Shown here one piece after another: positions 17,367 to 19,760 of a stretch of DNA of 19,760 bases (within the stretch, counting starts at the first letter, position 1; the number at the start of each line of letters is the position of its first letter). The translations under genes were made by a program, and so were the position numbers. The notes below the pieces were generated by a model. It did no database searches. It was not told where the DNA came from and saw only the letters and a list, made by a program, of their open reading frames with translations. The stretch covers positions 1 to 19,760 of the forward strand of contig CALKWH010000406.1 in the NCBI GenBank assembly GCA_938004375.1. Direction: 5' to 3'. This DNA comes from an uncultured Pseudomonadota bacterium (GTDB lineage Bacteria > Myxococcota_A > Polyangia > HGW-17).

Positions 17367-18470
17367 ATGGCCCGGATTCCCGCCGCTCTTGCCCTGCTGC
17401 TCTTGACCGCCTGCGTCGAACCCGCGGCCCCGCGCAACGGCGCGCCCGTCGCGGGACCTGCCGGGCAGATGAATCCCGCGCCCGCAGTCATGGCGCCCGG
17501 CGACGAACCCCCGGCGAAGGCCGCGCCCCAGCCCGTCCCCGCCCCCGCACCATCCCCCCCCAAATCCACCCTGCTCGTCTCCCCCGAGCGCGCGGCGACG
17601 ATTCTGTGGGCCGACGACGAGCCCGGAAAGAAGACCGCCCTCGCCGGCTGCGCGGGCAAACTCGAAAAGTCGCTGGTGCGGTGCCTGCTCGAGCTGCGCT
17701 ACGCCGACGACGCCGCGGCCCGGACCCTCGCGCTGGACCTCTACGATCGGGCCGAGGTGGTCGCCGGGCTCGAGGCCGCCTACTCGGCCGAGTTCGGCTA
17801 CCGCGGCGTGATTCAGATCGTCCCCGAGCGTCCGGTCGGGAAGCTGCGCAAGCACCTGCAGTGGATCCGGGACGGCTTCGCAGCCCTCGACGACGTCTAC
17901 GCCGCCCTCGAGAAGCGCGCGGGTAAACCCCTGAAGTACCGCTGGAAGGGCCTGGAACTGAAGTTCTACCGCTCAGTGAACCGCAACACGCCCTCGGCCT
18001 ACGCCAACGCCTGGTACTTCGGTTACAACGTCAACGGCAGCCTGCTGCACTCGGCCGAGGGCGTGCGCGACACCCTGGTGCACGAGATCTTCCACATGAA
18101 CGACGCCGAGCGCCGCTGGTGGTCCGGCCCCGCCCTGCAAGCGACTTACGACGGGATCCTGGCCCGCTGCCCCATCCCCAAGGGCGGCAAGTGGCCCACG
18201 CGCAAGTGCCTGGCCCCCTGGGCGCCGGCGGCCACCACGGTGAAAGGCGGCACCTACTACGCGTTCCAGCCCGGCAACGACGTCCACGAGTATGCCGCGG
18301 AGCTGGGCCTGCGCTACTTCCTCGAGCAGCGCGAGGCGCTCGCCGGCCGTCGAATCCCTGCCCCGTTCAAGTGCCAGAACGCCGTGAACGCCGGCTCCTG
18401 GGCGCTGCTCGTCACCGAGTTCTACGCCGGCGCCGACGCGGTCCCGGCCTGCAAGTCCCCGCTAAAATAA
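17367..18470 (+). CDS. Lipoprotein with zincin-type HExxH metallopeptidase motif
   Basis: The 367-residue product starts with a lipoprotein signal (MARIPAALALLLLTAC; lipobox LTAC, lipidated Cys16). A Pro/Ala-rich tether follows (18-68). The folded part has HEIFH at 239-243 in DTLVHEIFHMNDAERRWW, a zinc metallopeptidase HExxH signature (H239 and H243 as ligands, E240 as catalyst). The third ligand is not obvious; candidates include H307/E308 (NDVHEYAAELGLRYF). Cys at 268, 281, 336 and 362 may form disulfides. I recognise no specific peptidase family. The frame extends far upstream through the repeat region, but ATG 17367 alone starts the signal peptide. The ribosome site is weak. It is a stand-alone gene after the 406-bp repeat gap; substrate and location beyond the membrane surface are unknown. 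Confidence 0.85.
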   Translation: MARIPAALALLLLTACVEPAAPRNGAPVAGPAGQMNPAPAVMAPGDEPPAKAAPQPVPAPAPSPPKSTLLVSPERAATILWADDEPGKKTALAGCAGKLEKSLVRCLLELRYADDAAARTLALDLYDRAEVVAGLEAAYSAEFGYRGVIQIVPERPVGKLRKHLQWIRDGFAALDDVYAALEKRAGKPLKYRWKGLELKFYRSVNRNTPSAYANAWYFGYNVNGSLLHSAEGVRDTLVHEIFHMNDAERRWWSGPALQATYDGILARCPIPKGGKWPTRKCLAPWAPAATTVKGGTYYAFQPGNDVHEYAAELGLRYFLEQREALAGRRIPAPFKCQNAVNAGSWALLVTEFYAGADAVPACKSPLK

Positions 18471-18484
18471 TTCAATTTTCCGGG

Positions 18485-18513
18485 TTGACAGCCCGCCATT
18501 TTGGAGGCATATC
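18485..18513 (+). promoter_or_regulatory. Possible promoter of the tetR-adaptor operon
   Basis: TTGACA (18485-18490) and a poor -10, CATATC (18508-18513), are 17 bp apart. The operator palindrome at 18517-18532 begins 4 bp later and would cover the transcription start. Confidence 0.5.
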
Positions 18514-18516
18514 CAT

Positions 18517-18532
18517 GTAAGCAAGTGCTTAC
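18517..18532. promoter_or_regulatory. TetR-type operator palindrome
   Basis: GTAAGCA-AG-TGCTTAC is a 16-bp palindrome with exact 7-bp arms, just before the TetR gene. Its size, symmetry and position fit autoregulation by the repressor encoded at 18550. A related palindrome lies at 19184-19199. Confidence 0.8.
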
Positions 18533-18549
18533 TAGCTAGCGAGGTTCCC

Positions 18550-19137
18550 ATGACCGAACGACGCAGCACCGAGGAACGAAAGGCCGAGATCGTCCGGGCC
18601 GTCATCTCCATCATCGCCAACGACGGCCTCGGTCGCTTCACCACAGCGGGAATCGCGCGGGCTGTCGGCCTGTCCGAGGGCGCCCTGTTCCGTCATTATC
18701 CCAGCAAGGAGGCCATCATCCTCGATGTGGCCACCCACCTCGAGCGCACCCTGGCGGCCTCAATCGCACCGCCCTGCGACGATCCGCTGGACGCCCTGCG
18801 GTGTTTCTTCACGGAGCGTGTCGCCTTGCTTCGCCGCGAACCCGACCTGGTGCGCATCCTGTTCTCCTCCCAACTGGAACAGGCTTTGGGACCTGAACTG
18901 AACGGGAAAATCATCCGCGTCAAACAAGCCTCCATCAAAAAGGTAAGAGATTGTCTCTTGCGGGCCAGGGATAACGGTTTGCTGCGTGACGATCTGCCCA
19001 CGGACGCGCTTCTGTGGTTCGTCATTGGCATGCTCCAGGCCCTTGTGTCCCAACCGGGAGCGCACCAGGCAGTCGCCTTCCTCATGCCCGATGAAGCACT
19101 CTGGCGCGTGATCGAGGCCTTCTTGCGAGGAAAATGA
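18550..19137 (+). CDS. TetR-family transcriptional repressor
   Basis: The 195-residue product has the TetR N-terminal DNA-binding domain: KAEIVRAVISIIANDGLGRFTTAGIARAVGLSEGALFRHYPSKEAIILDV, at residues 11-60, with the helix-turn-helix at about 30-50. The helical C-terminal domain (61-195), which binds the inducer and forms the dimer, has no recognisable ligand signature. ATG 18550 follows GAGG (18541-18544) by 5 nt. The adaptor gene overlaps or closely follows the stop, so the repressor probably controls its own operon, presumably an RND-type efflux pump, through the palindrome at 18517-18532. Inducer unknown. Confidence 0.95.
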   Translation: MTERRSTEERKAEIVRAVISIIANDGLGRFTTAGIARAVGLSEGALFRHYPSKEAIILDVATHLERTLAASIAPPCDDPLDALRCFFTERVALLRREPDLVRILFSSQLEQALGPELNGKIIRVKQASIKKVRDCLLRARDNGLLRDDLPTDALLWFVIGMLQALVSQPGAHQAVAFLMPDEALWRVIEAFLRGK

Positions 19138-19139
19138 AC

Positions 19140-19709
19140 ATGGAACCCCTTCGCTCGACCCCCTTTTTCAGTATGTTCCGAATGTATGCAAGTACTTGCT
19201 TGCTTTGTCTGTGGGTGCTCGGGGCCCTTTCTTCCGGCTGCCGGAAATCCAGGGCGGCGGTGACCCCGACCGAAGCGCCGCAGGCCGTGGAGACCACCGC
19301 GGTGCGCCAGGGGATCCTGAACCAGGAGATCCGGCTCGTCGGCCAGCTTCATTCCCGGGAGGAGCTCCGCATCGTCGCCCGCACCGCAGGCCGGCTGGAG
19401 CGGCTCCCCGTCCCCGAAGGCGCGCGGGCCGAAAAGGGAGACACGCTCGTCGGGCTCGACGCCCCTGAGCTCGGCGCACGCCTGCAGCGGATCCACGGCG
19501 AATACGGCAAGGCCCGCATCGACGCGGCTCACATCTGTCGGCAAGCCGAGCAGGACGAGGCTCTGCTGGCTGCGGGAGCGGTGACCGCCCAGAAGGCGGA
19601 GACGAGCCAGGAGACCTGCAAGGCTGCCCGCGCCGGGGTCGCCGCGGCCGCGGCGGCCTGGAGGGAGCAGACGATCCTGGCGGGCAAGGTGGTCGAGAAG
19701 GCCCCCTTC
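19140..19709 (+). CDS. RND/HlyD-type periplasmic adaptor (membrane fusion protein), 3' truncated
   Basis: An open frame of 190 codons runs to the adapter junction, so the C-terminal half is missing. The product starts with a signal peptide ending ALSSGC (Cys34, an atypical lipobox). The adaptor core follows: VETTAVRQGILNQEIRLVGQL, the barrel-sandwich half-motif GRLERLPVPEGARAEKGDTLVGLD (84-107), and the coiled-coil hairpin (about 108-180). It ends in VVEKAPF, which normally continues DGVV. Such adaptors link an inner-membrane RND pump to an outer-membrane channel; the pump gene should lie just beyond the window. ATG 19140 has GAGG 9 nt upstream. ATG 19134, overlapping the tetR stop as ATGA, is the alternative. 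It is co-transcribed with tetR. Confidence 0.9.
19184..19199. promoter_or_regulatory. Second TetR-type palindrome, inside the adaptor gene
   Basis: GTATGCAAGTACTTGC matches the operator at 18517-18532 at 13 of 16 positions. Its core GCAAGTACTTGC (19188-19199) is an exact 12-bp palindrome. It lies within codons 15-20 of the adaptor signal peptide. It may be a second repressor site, or the coding sequence may imitate one by chance. Confidence 0.5.
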
Positions 19710-19760
19710 AGATCGGAAGAGCGTCGTGTAGGGAAAGAGGGTAGATCTCGGTGGTCGGCG
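19710..19760. other. Illumina P5-side adapter (non-biological)
   Basis: From AGATCGGAAGAGC at 19710 the sequence matches the TruSeq universal adapter, reverse-complement orientation, with single-base mismatches at 19740 and 19758. The genomic sequence therefore ends at 19709, inside the adaptor gene. Confidence 0.97.

Overview
The window is a GC-rich, gene-dense stretch of bacterial chromosome whose two ends are not biological. Bases 1-53 and 19710-19760 match Illumina library adapters, so the genomic insert is 54-19709, and the two outermost genes are cut at the adapter junctions. Gene content suggests an anaerobic or facultative Gram-negative bacterium of the deltaproteobacterial/Myxococcota type. 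The clues are an Omp85-type outer-membrane barrel, lipoproteins and an RND-type adaptor, a PEGA-domain protein, a CFI-box-like C-terminus, an integration-host-factor-like protein with a Lys/Ala/Pro tail, and an O2-sensitive-type [FeFe] hydrogenase. This placement is inference; no rRNA or other strong taxonomic marker is present.

Layout: (i) 54-3292 holds a truncated secreted fibronectin-III/CFI-box protein (minus strand), a secreted protein of unknown function, and a diacylglycerol-kinase/sphingosine-kinase-fold lipid kinase (minus strand). (ii) 3509-6076 holds a histone-like HU/IHF protein behind a sigma70-type promoter with a dyad, tail to tail with a YgiQ-family radical SAM protein. (iii) 6081-6447 is a divergent tRNA pair, initiator tRNA-fMet (minus) and tRNA-Gly(GCC) (plus). 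Each has its own strong promoter, and the fMet gene has an intrinsic terminator that runs into the ygiQ start. (iv) 6582-7910 is a secreted TPR/PEGA protein with a C-terminal membrane anchor. (v) 8076-13347 is a four-gene envelope operon: small membrane protein, HtrA/Deg protease with two PDZ domains, secreted beta-propeller-like protein, and an 848-residue protein joining an apparently inactive M1-peptidase-like part to an Omp85-type barrel.

(vi) 13402-16960 is a three-gene NAD-linked [FeFe]-hydrogenase operon (hydC-hydB-hydA). A near-consensus Rex operator overlaps its promoter, which suggests control by the NADH/NAD+ ratio. HydA has Ser in place of the usual proton-relay Cys next to the first H-cluster ligand, and HydB is the short NuoF-core form. 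(vii) 16961-17366 is a non-coding gap with direct and inverted CGGAC-type repeats able to form a long hairpin. (viii) 17367-18470 is a lipoprotein zincin-type metallopeptidase. (ix) 18485-19709 is a TetR repressor with a palindromic operator at its promoter, followed by a truncated RND/HlyD-type periplasmic adaptor that carries a second, related operator-like palindrome inside its 5' coding region.

The points most worth a second look are the Rex-type site plus the Cys-to-Ser HydA, the degenerate-M1/Omp85 fusion in its HtrA operon, the tRNA terminator abutting ygiQ, and the paired TetR-type palindromes.
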